From NCBI GenBank assembly GCA_021399445.1, contig JAJTUQ010000001.1, forward strand, positions 6,324,001 through 6,388,000: DNA of 64,000 bases, written 5' to 3'. The notes under the pieces were generated by a model. That model was given only the letters and a program-made list of their open reading frames with translations. It ran no database searches and had not been told where the DNA came from. The position numbers were made by a program, and so were the translations under genes. The first letter of the stretch is position 1; each line of letters opens with the position of its first letter. This document shows positions 1 through 11,715 of this stretch, one piece after another. The DNA comes from Xylogone sp. PMI_703 (taxonomy: Eukaryota > Ascomycota > Leotiomycetes).

Positions 1-1812
1 TAGTGCTAATATTCTACAGCTCACTGTTCGTGATGCTCAACGAAGTGCTCGCGACACAGAGTTACTTGTAACATTGGTCAGAACTGCCGCTGAGATGCGC
101 AATTCCTTCGAGGATATGAAGAGATTACTCGCTGATACTGAAGATGTTATTATTACTGAGGTGCAAGGTAACACGGAGAATTCTATCAAGAGAGCTATCA
201 ATGGCCCAAGGCCTCAGCCACCAAGTGCGCCACGCTCTCTCCGTCCAAGCTCCAATGATACCGTGGAGGACCTCCCTACAAAACGAAGGAATATCTTCCG
301 TCGAGCTTTGAAAGGCTTGAGCTTAAAGAGCGCCAATGATTTGGGAAGAATTGAGGAAATGCTAGAGCAGTTGCTTGGAGAAGTTGAAGGCCTCAAGGCT
401 GAAGGATTAAGAGTTCCACAAGGGTCAAGGGGTCTGGACGGCCATGACGAATACTACGACGAACTCGACCAGGAAGGCAATTATGAGCAAGATCATGGCT
501 ACGAGCCGGAGGGCAACGCAGGAACATCTACTCCAAGCCATGCGAGTCGGTCAGGCCAGCTCTCAATTCCAAAATCGAGAGGTGCAAGTGCAACCAAGGG
601 CTTCGATGGTAGCCGAATTAGCACCGTCCATGAAGGGGATGAAGACGAGCTTGATGACCATCAAGTGGAAGCCTCTTCCGAGCATCAATATACTGGAAAC
701 CAATTCGAGGACACTCAGTACGAGAGCAATCAACATCTCGGAACGCCCGTTCGTGACATGGCTCGCGCCGATTCCGTTCCTCTCGGTACTCCTCCTCAGC
801 AGCAGCTTCCTACTGGCTCACTTAGCAATGAAAACACCCCAAAAACGGATAAGAGCAAGAAGCATAAGTCAAGTAGCTCATCTGGATGGATCCCAAAAGT
901 ATCCAGATGGTCTGAGACTACTGCATCTAGTGTGTTCAAAGGTTTCCGTAGCAGTGGCCGCAACAGCGGCCGAAAAGATGCAGAACAATTTGCAGATGCT
1001 GCTTCGAGATCTGGCTCGGATCTTGGCAATTTTGCAGAACAGCCAGATGCATATGGTGATGACAAGCTTCATTCTGGATTCTCTCAGGAACAAATCCAGC
1101 AATACAATGAGCAAGATCGCGCTCCTTCTCCATTCTCACCTGAGGATCCAAAATACAAGGCTCATAGGAACTCACTAAACCTGCTGCACCCACAGCCCCG
1201 TCCAGGCCCAACACATCGATACCAAACGCAGCTTGAGTCTAAAGCTCAGGACTTCACCACTCCAATGACGCCCAAGTCATTAGCCTGGGATTCACAAACC
1301 AGCCTCAACCGTCTCCCTGTGAATGCAAACGCAAACAGATATAGCCACGATACCGATAACCTATCGCCCGTTTCAGATGGAGGTTATTCACATGGTATTG
1401 ATGAAGCCCCAGCACGGCCTCCCAAGATCCCTGAAATGCCACCAAAAATAATGGCAAGTCAAGTCCAGAAACCAAGCCCATTACACAATGAGCAGTTTTC
1501 TCCAGCCCACACACCGTATCATAACGAGGGCAGTGGAGTGTACGATGAAGAAACCCCAAGGTCTGCATCCAGACAAATGTCTGGTGCGTTAGGAGTTCCA
1601 GCCAGGAAGCCAGTTGGGCCACGAAGCATGAGCTCGGCCTCCAGGAGTGGAGGAGACTTGAACCGAGAGGATGGTACAGTAATTCGAAGAAATAAGAACA
1701 GAGGTAAGTCTCACGACCAAGATCACAACATCTTTCCATGTCCTAAATGTTTCGTGTAGATACCTTTGGCAGTGTCAAATCCCATTACAGTGGTGAATCT
1801 GAAATCTTCTAG
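1..1812 (+). CDS. Conserved disordered/coiled-coil protein, 5' end outside window
   Basis: I do not recognise this protein. The reading frame is open from base 2, so the true start lies upstream; the visible part is about 584 residues. The first 130 residues look helical and conserved, ending in a charged segment with the string RNIFRRALKGLSLKS and a leucine-heptad stretch (GRIEEMLEQLLGEVEGLKAEG). The rest is low-complexity, rich in Ser, Pro, Gln, Asp and Glu, and likely disordered. A short intron is inferred at 1704-1759 (GTAAGT donor, GTGTAG acceptor). Splicing removes the in-frame run into an early stop and adds a 17-residue tail ending SGESEIF, with the stop at 1810-1812. Without splicing the protein would end at 1759. 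No membrane segment or catalytic motif is visible. A scaffold or cortical protein is possible, but that is only a guess. Confidence 0.75.
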
Positions 1813-2668
1813 AAAACCTAGTATTTCATGATTTGGATTACGATATCACTAGGCATGAAGCCGTGGGCGGTGCTGGATAATGACTACTGGTTTTAGGGGG
1901 GAAGCAATCTGGGTTGGATCTGGGAGTCGGCCGGGCATCTCGATGTTTACTTTGCTGTTTCATTTTCGTGCTTTTCGTGCTTTTCGGGGTCTTCTAAACC
2001 AACACAAGTGCATTTAGAGAGAAACGAGCGGATCAACGAGCGAATCATCGGCGTTTTTTGCTTCGTCTTTTACAAATGATTTGATTTGATTGTTTTCATT
2101 CCGATGGATGGATGGGAATCACGACCGTTATGAAGCCTGGAATCTTTTAAAAAAAGTCTTACCGTTTCTTACTAGCAAAGTATGGCTAGTGGCCAGGTGC
2201 ACTCGATGCATAATTCGTTCCTAATGGATATTTATACCCGCGATTCTTGCCTTAGATATATGAACATGTTATTGCTGAAATTGTAGTTCTCAACCTTGCC
2301 TAAGTTATAAATTATGTGTTGTACAGTACTATCCATCAATACGATCAGTGAAATGAATTCACATACAGGAGTCCAATGACGAAAACCTATGCTAACTACT
2401 ATTACCACTGCCACTGGCTCAGGGGCAGAAGTAGTCTTGTGTGAGTAGTTCCTTAATGCCTTCCATCATTACGCTGTATTCACAGTAAAATGGTATATCC
2501 AAGCAGGTTCGTAGCCTACCTTGAACCTGCGAATTTGGATAAAACCAGTAACGCCCATCTTAGCGAAGTGTAACAAAGCACGTAACCTAGAAGGATCCTT
2601 CTAGAGCAGCTATGGAATACTGTGAACATGTGAATATTGTCCGAGGAAAATTATGAGTCTAGGATTAT
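1813..2668. other. Intergenic, no gene seen
   Basis: This is the 3' flank of the first gene. It is AT-rich with short T and TTTTCGTGC runs near 1960-1990. I see no supported coding frame. Confidence 0.5.
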
Positions 2669-3110
2669 GTGAGGGGGAAACTGGCGAGCCTGAAAGCAGT
2701 GGTTAAGCTGCTGCTTGATGAAGAAGCAAACATCAAGTCAAAGTGGTTGCATACTACTGCTGTACACCAAAACTGGGCACGCCTTCATAGTCAAACTACT
2801 TGTTTGGCGAAGGAGCAACTTAGAGGCAAGGGATGGAATCATTGCCAAGACGCCGTTGAGGCATACAGTATACAAAGGACTCGAGGACGCTTCGTCGTCG
2901 TAGTTTCGGAGTGGAGGGTATTTGCGAGAGTACCTCAATCCATCGCTTTATCACCAGCTTACTTCCCCAGAGAGAGCCGGATAGCCGTGTAGCCGCAAAG
3001 TATGGCTCTCAGATTCCCCTGCCACATACTTTTCACGGAGTATGGGCGTTCTCAAGGTCCTGTGATTACTAGGGCGTGCGATCTACAGTCAAAATGATGC
3101 TGCTAAAGCG
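2669..3110 (+). pseudogene. Ankyrin-repeat gene relic with frameshifts
   Basis: Three broken pieces read like consecutive ankyrin repeats but lie in different frames. At 2699-2743 the frame gives VVKLLLDEEANIKSK, matching the repeat core VVKLLLxxGANIxxK. At 2784-2840 a second frame gives FIVKLLVWRRSNLEARDGI, followed at 2850-2888 by TPLRHTVYKGLED, matching the xTPLHxAVxxGHED turn. Near 2990-3060 there are weaker traces (AAKYGS.IPLPH). Stops follow immediately and there is no open frame across the pieces, so this is a dead fragment. Ankyrin arrays of this wording are typical of fungal NACHT/ankyrin (STAND) and related proteins. No upstream effector or NTPase domain is visible here. Confidence 0.55.
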
Positions 3111-3130
3111 AGGGATGCGATGGATGCTTG

Positions 3131-4080
3131 TGATAGGTGAGTTGCGCAAGGCTGTCCTATAGCACCATTATCAAGGATGTGACAAGAACATTCAAGGCGG
3201 GTTATCCAAAATGAAATACTAGCCAAGGAACGGGACAACGTGCTGTTGGGATGATCTGATACCCCACAGAAAGGAAAAAGAAAGCACTCGAAATATTACG
3301 GATCTGTTGAATATTTGCTTTGATTCCGAGACTACTCCTTGCTTCCTGTTGCCTCACACCTTTAATGACTTCTATTCGCAAAACAATTGGTAAAATAAAT
3401 AGAACGCCAAAATAGAAATATCTGTGCGAACAGTGAACCAGCTATTATTTACATCCAATTGACCCGGATATTGTACAGCCCCATTATAATATTACAGGGT
3501 AGCTTGACCAGCCCCTACATAGAAGGACTACAACAAAGAAAACCTTCCCAAACAAAGCACTATACAGTCGCTGCCGGAGCCTTGTATTCATTCTAGCGAA
3601 CCGGTTTTCATATGCTTGCGCCGAACAAATTAAATAGATAGAGTTAAAACTTTTGAAACAAAGAAGCAGATTTTGGCTTGCTCGGTGAAATACGATGCCC
3701 TGATGCCAAGGAGGGAATGAAATAAAAAGCAAAAATGTGATAACCTGCATGCGCCAAAGAAAACCGGGTATCAGTAAAGAAAGGAGGGCGCTATGCAATA
3801 GCTGAAATCATAATGAATGGATAGAACATGAAGAAAGTGAACTGGTCGGCTGATAATGCTAAGTCATGGATCCAAATCCTTAGGACCTGCAGCCAGCCTC
3901 ATTGCTTCACTTAAAACGTATCATGCAACTGCTTGGTGTATCATCAAGAGAAATCATCTGATGCGTAATGTAAGGAGTACCACATCGTTTGAGAATATGC
4001 TTCAAGCTTGATAGGCTACCCGTAGCGGATGCACTCCCACACTCAGAACAGAATGTAGATTGATAGGCCTAAATACCTTG
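3131..4080. other. Intergenic, no gene seen
   Basis: This AT-rich stretch lies between the ankyrin relic and the 3' end of the Tcp11-family gene. The short open frames in it have no recognisable motif. The last part is probably the SOK1 3' UTR; see the SOK1 entry for a possible further 3' exon here. Confidence 0.45.
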
Positions 4081-6158
4081 CTATATGTATGCACTTACTG
4101 GACTACTGGTAAGCGGTCCGAACCCATCATACAGATGTGCCGATTGTCGATTTGAGGTTTGATCTGATGATTCGCCCTCATCAGCACCCATATCGCTAGT
4201 ACCTTCTGGATCCTCAATGTAGGCTAGCGGTCCCCAGACACGCCAGTGGAGAACACCAATGTGAGCAACTCGTGTAGCCATATCAACGATTGGCTCTTTG
4301 TCCGCTGGAACATCTACGGGAATATGGGGTACAATCCCATTTGCTTTTCGAGGAGATGTAGCTGCATCAGATACAAGAAGATTGCTGAGAGGCATGTATG
4401 CTTCCACTAGCATTTTCAGGCGAGGGTATAACTGAGAGAGAATGGCTCTTTCGGCTTCTTGATAGACTGGTGAGCATGTATTCGAAATATGAGAACCCAC
4501 TCTATTCTCGAATGCAGGAAGTTCACTAAGTGGAGCAGATGTTGAACGGAGGATTTGAAGAGCCAAGTCTGAGGACAGCGAAGTCCACTTGTTTGTATTC
4601 GGTGGTGCTGAGGCTAAGATATCAAGAAGTGAGTTCCTTAATTCGAAGCTGGACTCTTTGTGTGGAGCGGCAAAGGAAGTATGAGTTGTCTTTGGTAGAC
4701 CCCTTGTTGAGTGTGACGATGAGACCGAAGACTCTGGGCTGGATGGCTCGGAATCCATAATATCATTGTCAATATTCCCTTGCCAAACGGGAGTAGACGG
4801 TCGTGCAATAAACTCCCCGGATACTGATACATTTCGCCTGTTGCTCTCTGCCCTTAGGTCGCGATACAGTTGCATGCAGATCTCCATATTGATTGCATCG
4901 AGCATATCGGAACGGAGTTTCAAAATTCGATCCTCATCAAAGAGGAATGTATGGGGAACCGGTTCTGAGGACCTCGAGGGTAATGTAAAGTTCACTAATG
5001 CTTTGAAGAATGCCCATATCTGCGGTTTTGACATAGTTGTGTCAATCGGTGAGTCCGAATCGAGGAGATTGACTGCATTCTTGAACCACTGGTGCGCTCT
5101 CTGAACATCGAGCTTGCCGGCTACGATTTTTTTGGCGAAGAACTTTTGCTCGAACATCACGGTGTCCTCGATGAGTATTTCCCTTAAGCATCGAATTTGG
5201 TGATTTGCCACATCCTAACAACCTATGAGTACATGACCACGCGTGAGGATTCGAACCGACTTACCAGCTTCATAGCCTCTAGAATACCCAATAAACTTTT
5301 AATGCCTTCAATAATGAAGCTGATATCTGCATTAGATCCTCCAGTACTTAGCTGGGTAGCCATTAAATCAACCCAGTCATCCCTCATTGGAGCACAATGT
5401 TTTTTTAGCAATGTTGATAGCCACTGGGCCAATCTTGTAAGATCCGGAGTTCCCTTGGAAATTTGTTGCATAAGTAAATCCACATTGAACGTCTCTTCGA
5501 CAGAAGCACGATCACGCTCTGGTACTAAAGTTTCTAGGATACCACGGATGGCAGTCAAAGCTGCGGGAAGAGCCCATTCTGTCGCTCCATGCTGCTTCTC
5601 AAATTCTTTTCTATTTGTGAAGTATTCTCTGAGTTGATTGCCCAAAGTGTCCCAAAACTCATTTGCCTTTTGAAGCTTCCGCTTTCCCTTTTCGCCGTCC
5701 GTATTTGGTCGAAAATGAAGATCCGGATTAAAGTTGATATCGTGTCTAAGTTTCGGGTTGTGAACAATCTTATTGACGTCAAGCTCACTAAGACTAGCTT
5801 TTGTAACGGGTAATTCAAGTGTAGCGGCGGCAGCAGGAGGTTGAGGCTTCACTGTAGTTGTAGTTCGTTCAGTAAGGCTCGATAGTACTCGGTCACGATT
5901 CTGACTCCGTGGCCCTTGAGCAGAGACCCTCTTGGGCTTCTTCGGGCGATGTGTAAGGCTCATTGCGGATTGATTTTCCGAATCTGGTGTATACTCTTGC
6001 TGCTCGTGAGGGACGTCACCTGAAACCTGCGAGTTCGTCTCCACGGCTTCCCCAGGAACTGACTCATCCTCAGCCGGTGATGTAGATTCGGTGGGACTAT
6101 TTGAGGGTTCTAAGCTTCTCCTACGCCCTAAACTTCCTGAATCAGGTTCCATTTCCAC
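4081..6158 (-). CDS. SOK1: Tcp11-family protein, SOK1-like (cAMP/PKA signalling)
   Basis: The Tcp11 family includes yeast Sok1, a multicopy suppressor of cAMP-dependent kinase loss. Two exons, complement(4081-5214, 5265-6158), encode about 675 residues; the intron is 5215-5264 (50 nt, GTAAGT...GTTAG, phase 0). Residues 1-120 are disordered and acidic/Ser-rich with a basic patch (RPKKPKRV). The Tcp11 domain starts near residue 138 with the family signature HDINFNPDLHFRPN, continues with NEFWDTLGNQLREYF, and crosses the splice site (ILEAMKL / DVANHQIRCLREILIEDTVMFEQ). The C-terminal 50 residues are acidic. The 3' end is uncertain: a GTAAGT at the last codons could splice 83 nt downstream to a further 22-codon exon, replacing the tail SSPVSAYI. 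Odd point: the intron contains a perfect tRNA B-box-like 11-mer. Confidence 0.88.
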
Positions 6159-9100
6159 TAGTTCTTTCCCAGACCAGCTGGCCTCCCCTTTATGTGTGAG
6201 ATTTAAATCGGGGTGGCGTAGAGGAGCTTGGAGTATAGTAAGATAGTGGACAAAGATATGATTTTTGGTTGCGCCGTCGACGGGGATGGAAAGTGCCTAC
6301 AGTACGTAACATGTCAGCAAAGGCTTACAAAGATAGATTATGAGAAAGCAAGTGCTCGATTCCGTAGTGATAAGGGTGGCTGCATGCTGTGCTCCCCTAG
6401 GGTTCTGACTTGAAGTGATACCAGTCTTCGAGGCTTCGGGTGACTACAAGTGCAATCACTCAGGGGGTAGCTTGTACGACATACCTATCTATGGCTCAAC
6501 TCCAAATAACTCTATTTCCAAAAACCAAACGCACAATTATCGAGAATGATATCCAATACACAGGACCAAAGCAAGACTTTTTTTATGAGTTCCACCAATG
6601 GAAACGACTGGATGGCGCAATGTGTTTCGCCAGTTAACAGCAACTATGGAATGAAGATGACAGAGAGTGAAAGGTAAACTCCTTTCTCCTTTTTTTTCCC
6701 TTTGAGACGAGATCAGTAGACTAGGATTGTGGATTGAACAATTAGGTCGTATGCAAGTGGACAAAGTAAATTAGAAAAAACGCCAGGACCACCTGCGAGC
6801 ACCTGGTAAAAGGAGGGAAGTAATATTGACAATAATGCAAGGTCAGGGCGTTAGTGTGAACAAATATAGGGCGGCCAGGTGTGATTTGCCATGAAGCCAC
6901 TTAAAAAGAGTGATAAGTGGCCTTCCTGACCTCATCTTTATTCCTTCTAAAAATTTAACTGCTGTCTTGTTCCTGGTGGCGCATCAACAGAGTGTACCAT
7001 ACCCGTGGTACGGTAGGTTGCCACTACGGACAGTCCGTGGCTGAGATGCGCATAGTATGTCATTTTGCTTCTTGGTACCGCGACCGTTTAGGGCGGCCAG
7101 ATTTTGACTGTCTTATAATTAAGGCGACTCCGAGAGGCTATGCTAGACCTCCAATGTAGTAAGGTGACCATGTCGTGTAGAGCGTCTGTCCAACATGCTA
7201 TTCAGGCGTGTCTTACTCCGTACAGGCACTTCGGCCACTTATTACTACTGTACTATCGTGCCTCACTACCAGTACGGGCATGGCACGCTTTGTCGCCTCC
7301 TTTTTCCTGGCCCTTCCACGCATCCTCTAGTATGAAGAGCCAACATAGCAGTATGATTTATAGGGCCCACATCCTCTCCTAGCTCCTCCGGCAGTTGTGG
7401 ATAAGTTATTAGTGTGCCGCCTTTACAGATCTCTATCTCTCTTTCTTTTCAGGTGGCATGCTCTCGGATCGCAAAGCTCTGCGGTCTGCAGCACAAGACG
7501 GGACACGACGGGAAGCTGAATTCTGTTGAGCACGGCTTGCTTCCGTACAATTACTTGTCGTTCAATGGTAACTATCCCAACAAGTGCAACCAGTTATGCA
7601 CCCCTTTGTCATCAACTATGCTTTCATAAGTGGATTCGTTCGTTGGGCTTATGATTTCTTTGCTGCTGCTGGTTGACGACGCATGTAGGTGGTGTTGTCA
7701 CCCGGTGGTCTGCTGTATGCGATTATCCATCCAGCTTTGCTTTTGCTTTTTGACTCGAGATGGGGGTGTAATGTTGGGGGTTGGGACTCTCCACGACACC
7801 ATCGGGAACTTTCATCCACCATCCATGCCTCAGCAATATAAGTGAGCTTGAATGGGGGTATTACGCCCAGCTCCGGAGAGCTACCATATGCTTTGCAATC
7901 TCGGGCAGTAGATTGATGTCTTCCGGGGAATATAGCCCCCTCCTTAGATTATGGCGACGGTGTTAATTAATCAATGGGGAGTGATCCGGGACATTTGGAT
8001 AATCAAGGCTTCGGGTGAGGCTGAAGCAATGGGGTTCATTCTGGCCAACTAATAAATTTTAGAAGCCATCGGGGATCGAGAAAGTCTGGAAAATCGCATC
8101 AACTAGACCGGGTCTTTATGACGGGAGAGACGGTTTCGAATCGGATGCGGGATACCTACAGCCTCAACTGCCTAGTCTCATTAATTGTAAGATCTGCACC
8201 TCATCTTGGCCCTGAAGCTCAGTAAAGCTGAAGGGGGTGAGGACTACACTGCTGTCAGCTTACAGTATGTACTGCGTAGGAAGCACATACCTTGACTCGC
8301 AACTAACTTACTATTGTATACGGCAGCACTCTCCCGATATTGCTGATTCTCGCAGTAATCGGCACTGTAATGGGGATGTGAGAAGAAATCCTAGCCACAG
8401 CCTCAGAGTAGAATCCGAGGCGATCTGAAGCAGGATTCGTGAGAGCTGATCCACAACTCCCTTGTAGCAACCTGGGCAACTGTGTGTTCAAGCAGATCGG
8501 CTCGTAAGTACCGTGCTTGTATATGTATCGCAGGATGTTATGCGATTAGGAATATTAAAAGATCTTCCTTGGAAAGAAGCATCATTCCAGGCTGGAACCC
8601 AGTTCACATGTTTGTTTCGTACTGGCCCTTTGCAGCAGCCTCGTGGTCCACAGCATCCGGGCGTCGCTGTGACGATCACATAACTGGAAAAAGATGAACA
8701 TGAAAAAAAGTATAATGTCAAACATAAAGAGAAAGTTACAGTAAAACGAGACTTTTATACTTATCATATAAGTAGGGAAGATAGTGTTAGGCAATCTCTG
8801 GTGGTGGAATTTCTCGGGCGGGAAGGACCGAGTAGGCTGTGAAGCTAACAATATATAGGCGGGCTAGGCTAATAGACGCTGCTGTGGCTAAACTCCAACG
8901 ACAAGACGACCTGAGACTTTGCGGCTCTGTAGCAGGGACCTAGGTTTATGGGCGACTAATTTATTTGACCAATTAGAAAATTAATAATAAAAATCCTAAA
9001 TATGGCCACCCTTAAGAGGATCGAGGGTGCGTAGGTGGCTTACAGCCTCCTCTCTTGCCTCAGAACGATTATGAAATTACGGTATTGCTACTACGTTCAC

Positions 9101-9695
9101 TTCGAATAATATTAGACAAGAGAGCTTCTTGCTTATTGGGTATCATTTCTGACAGGTATCTTTATACAACGAGCTTGGTACAACTCAGTGGTCAATCACA
9201 TCTTCGTACCGATATATGTCCTCCACCCAGGCTCAAATCTAGCAAGTGCCTAATTCCGCAGAGAAACCAGTACGTCGACCCTCTCAAATACACGCTAAAT
9301 GCTTCAAAGAGTGAAGAGTCCGCGTCTGGGGAACCATTATAAATAGACCAAATACTCCCGCTTGTAGATGAAGAATTCCAAGACTGCTCCCAACTTTGAT
9401 CGAATAGGATAGGAGCCAAACGTCCGCCGGGTCTAAAAAGCACCCCACTTGAAAATTTCGAGGTTTATCCAGGCCTAGGACATTCTTGGAAGTATCTTGC
9501 ATATGCAGTTGAACAGCTCCTTCAGGTTCAATGAGGAAGACCCATGCCACTTGAAAGATAAACTATGACCATCAGTGATACCAAGCTCTCCTCTAGGTAC
9601 GCCTATTTTCTCTATCCTTTGGAAGACATAGTAAATATGGCTCAATATTACCCCAAACAAATCATGTCGCAGATGACGTCTTAGAAATAGGTAAA
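6159..9695. other. 3.5-kb gene-free region
   Basis: This spans the SOK1 5' flank and the ARP1 3' flank. None of the short frames (longest about 95 codons) shows a domain, signal peptide or consistent splice sites. A TACTCCGTAC word occurs near 7216. It may hold long UTRs or non-coding transcripts, but I see no positive evidence for them. Confidence 0.5.
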
Positions 9696-11100
9696 CTATG
9701 TGAATTTTGTATGAATAATATCTGGGTTCTCGTGCCAATCATCAATACTAACCCACATCTAGAGGCCATAAGTTAACATTTCCACTGATAAAGGCACCAA
9801 TAGATTCACAAATCCCTGAGACTCACCTTCCTAAATGTACTTAACCCTGCTAAGATACTGCCACCAATCCAGGTGGAATACTTCCTTTCCGGTGGTGCAA
9901 AGATCTTAATTCTCATATCCTTGACGGCAAGTCTTTGAACTTCATGGAGAAGTCTATCACCGAAGCCCTTAGTTAGGGTGCTTCCACCGGAGAGGACAAT
10001 ATTGCCAAAAAGCTCCTTCCGAAGGTCAAGATCAGTCCGGTTAATTGCGTCTACAACGATCTGATGGATACCAGGGTACTCTAGACCAATAATTTCCGGA
10101 TCGAACAGAATTTCTGGGGCACGGAAACGCTCTGCTCCAACCTGGGAGTGATGGTTAGTAAAAAGCCCAAAACAATTGATCTGGAGACGCTTACCCTGAT
10201 CTTATTTCCATCTGGCAAGACATATTCCACTATTTTTCCATCCCCAGGCTTCGCACTACTCCATTCTTTTTCTTCTCTCTTGGGATCCGCAGCTACATAA
10301 CTAACCTTCTCCTTAATCATCCTAACAACTTCCTTCTCGGCACTCGTATGAAATACATAACCAGTTCTCCTTAAGAGTAACTGTAAATACTCTGTAACGT
10401 CTCGCCCAGCAACATCAATCCGTCGTATCGAACTCGGCATGGCAAATCCCTGGTATACAGGAACTGCGTGAGAGACCCCATCGCCGGCATCCAACACTAT
10501 TCCTGTCGTCCGGCCGGATGCATAGAGAGAAAGGACAGCTTGTATAGAAGTGTAGATAGCTGGAACATTGAAGGTCTCGAATAGTATCTGAGCAGCCGTA
10601 TCGCGATTGCTTCGAGGATTAAGCGGTGGCTCCGTTAAGAGAACTGGATGCTATTATATCACCCGCAAGATTAGCCACAACCCTCCGAGACCTAACCATA
10701 ACCCCCCAATTTCTCTCATTGATACTGCCAATTATCACTGATTCTCTCTTTTCGGCGGCCTTCATACTTCCACCCAGCTCTTTTAATAACTCACCTCTTC
10801 GCTAAGTGTCTTCAACCCCTCCGTGTAAACCCACTCCCAAATCCTCTCCATATCGTCCCAATCCGTAACAATCCCATGCTCAAGCGGATACCGTATCTTC
10901 AGCAAGCCTCTTAACTCCTGCGCCCTCTGCCCAATGAACACGTCTCCCTCAAGCGCACCAGCAAGCACTCGCAGATGCTTCGGCCGCCCGACGAACGACG
11001 GGAAAAAGCACTTGGGCAAATCATCACCCGCGAACCCGGCGCGAATAGTGCCGCTGCCGTTGTCCAGGACTATCGGGGCGTTGTGGAGAGTATCCGTCAT
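9696..11100 (-). CDS. ARP1: Actin-related protein Arp1 (centractin), dynactin filament subunit
   Basis: Arp1 forms the short actin-like filament of dynactin, the dynein activator needed for nuclear migration and vesicle transport in hyphae (Neurospora ro-4 is the family example). Four exons, complement(9696-9758, 9827-10141, 10195-10650, 10795-11100), give 379 residues, the normal Arp1 length. Visible features are the phosphate-binding loop [17 protein letters not shown] at residues 11-27, the second nucleotide motif [33 protein letters not shown], and the actin-type C-terminus [17 protein letters not shown] ending in [16 protein letters not shown]. Introns are 68, 53 and 144 nt, all phase 0, with the CTAAC branch site clear in the 53-nt one. 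Arp1 rather than actin is indicated by AGALEGD and the PDIIHTKF tail. Confidence 0.97.
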
Positions 11101-11448
11101 TTTTGCGGAGAACGAGGAGGAGGTGAAAGAGAGACCAGGGTAGCCGCCCGTTTGTTATATTGTCGTTGTAACCCGGAGGACAATCTATGAGGCTCGTTAC
11201 GGATTCTAGGTGGGGATGAATTATGTATGAGGGGCGCGAAATGAGTGACTTGGAATCGGAGGGCTGAGCGGAATAGAGAAAGGGTTGAGAGGTGATATGA
11301 ATTTGTGGGTTTGTTTGGTTGGTTGTTCCCTCCTGAAATTGTTCGCGTAGCTTTTTTGGGGGACGCGAGATAGTGTGTGTGGATTTACAGGGGTAGCTTT
11401 ATCCCCCAAGCTTTTGGAATCTGACACCCCTCAGAAGAAGATCTACTG
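11101..11448. promoter_or_regulatory. ARP1 upstream region
   Basis: About 350 bp upstream of the ARP1 start, with purine-rich runs on the plus strand. It probably holds the ARP1 promoter and 5' UTR. I see no defined element. Confidence 0.35.
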
Positions 11449-11643
11449 TCAAGAGACCTCATAGCTCAGGATCCGTGACGAACTTGATTTATAGAAATCT
11501 ATGATTAAGAGAATATTTATCAGCATTTTATATTTCCTATATTCATCTATGGTATCTAGATCATCTATAAGCTCATGGTAAATAGCTTCCAATCTATCTA
11601 AGCTAAGTGCCTTCCCTGCTCCATCTGCGACCAAGTCACACAA
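11449..11643 (-). pseudogene. Possible NACHT/STAND NTPase fragment
   Basis: An AT-rich 64-codon frame reads LDRLEAIYHELIDDL followed by IDEYRKYKMLINILLIIDF. The wording resembles the helical region after the NACHT domain of fungal STAND proteins (L-DxxYxxxLxxI...EYRxxxxxILxxLxF). There is no P-loop, no start context and no continuation in either direction, so if real it is a relic. It could equally be chance; the assignment is inference from pattern only. Confidence 0.25.
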
Positions 11644-11715
11644 ACCAGGGCATCCTAGAGCTCACTCTAAAAAAATATTCATAACATATCCAAATCATGA
11701 AGTCGTTTCATCAAC

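Noticed and set aside
3484..3798. Hydrophobic 104-codon minus-strand frame
   Set aside because: AT-rich chance hydrophobicity, with no supporting start context or family wording.
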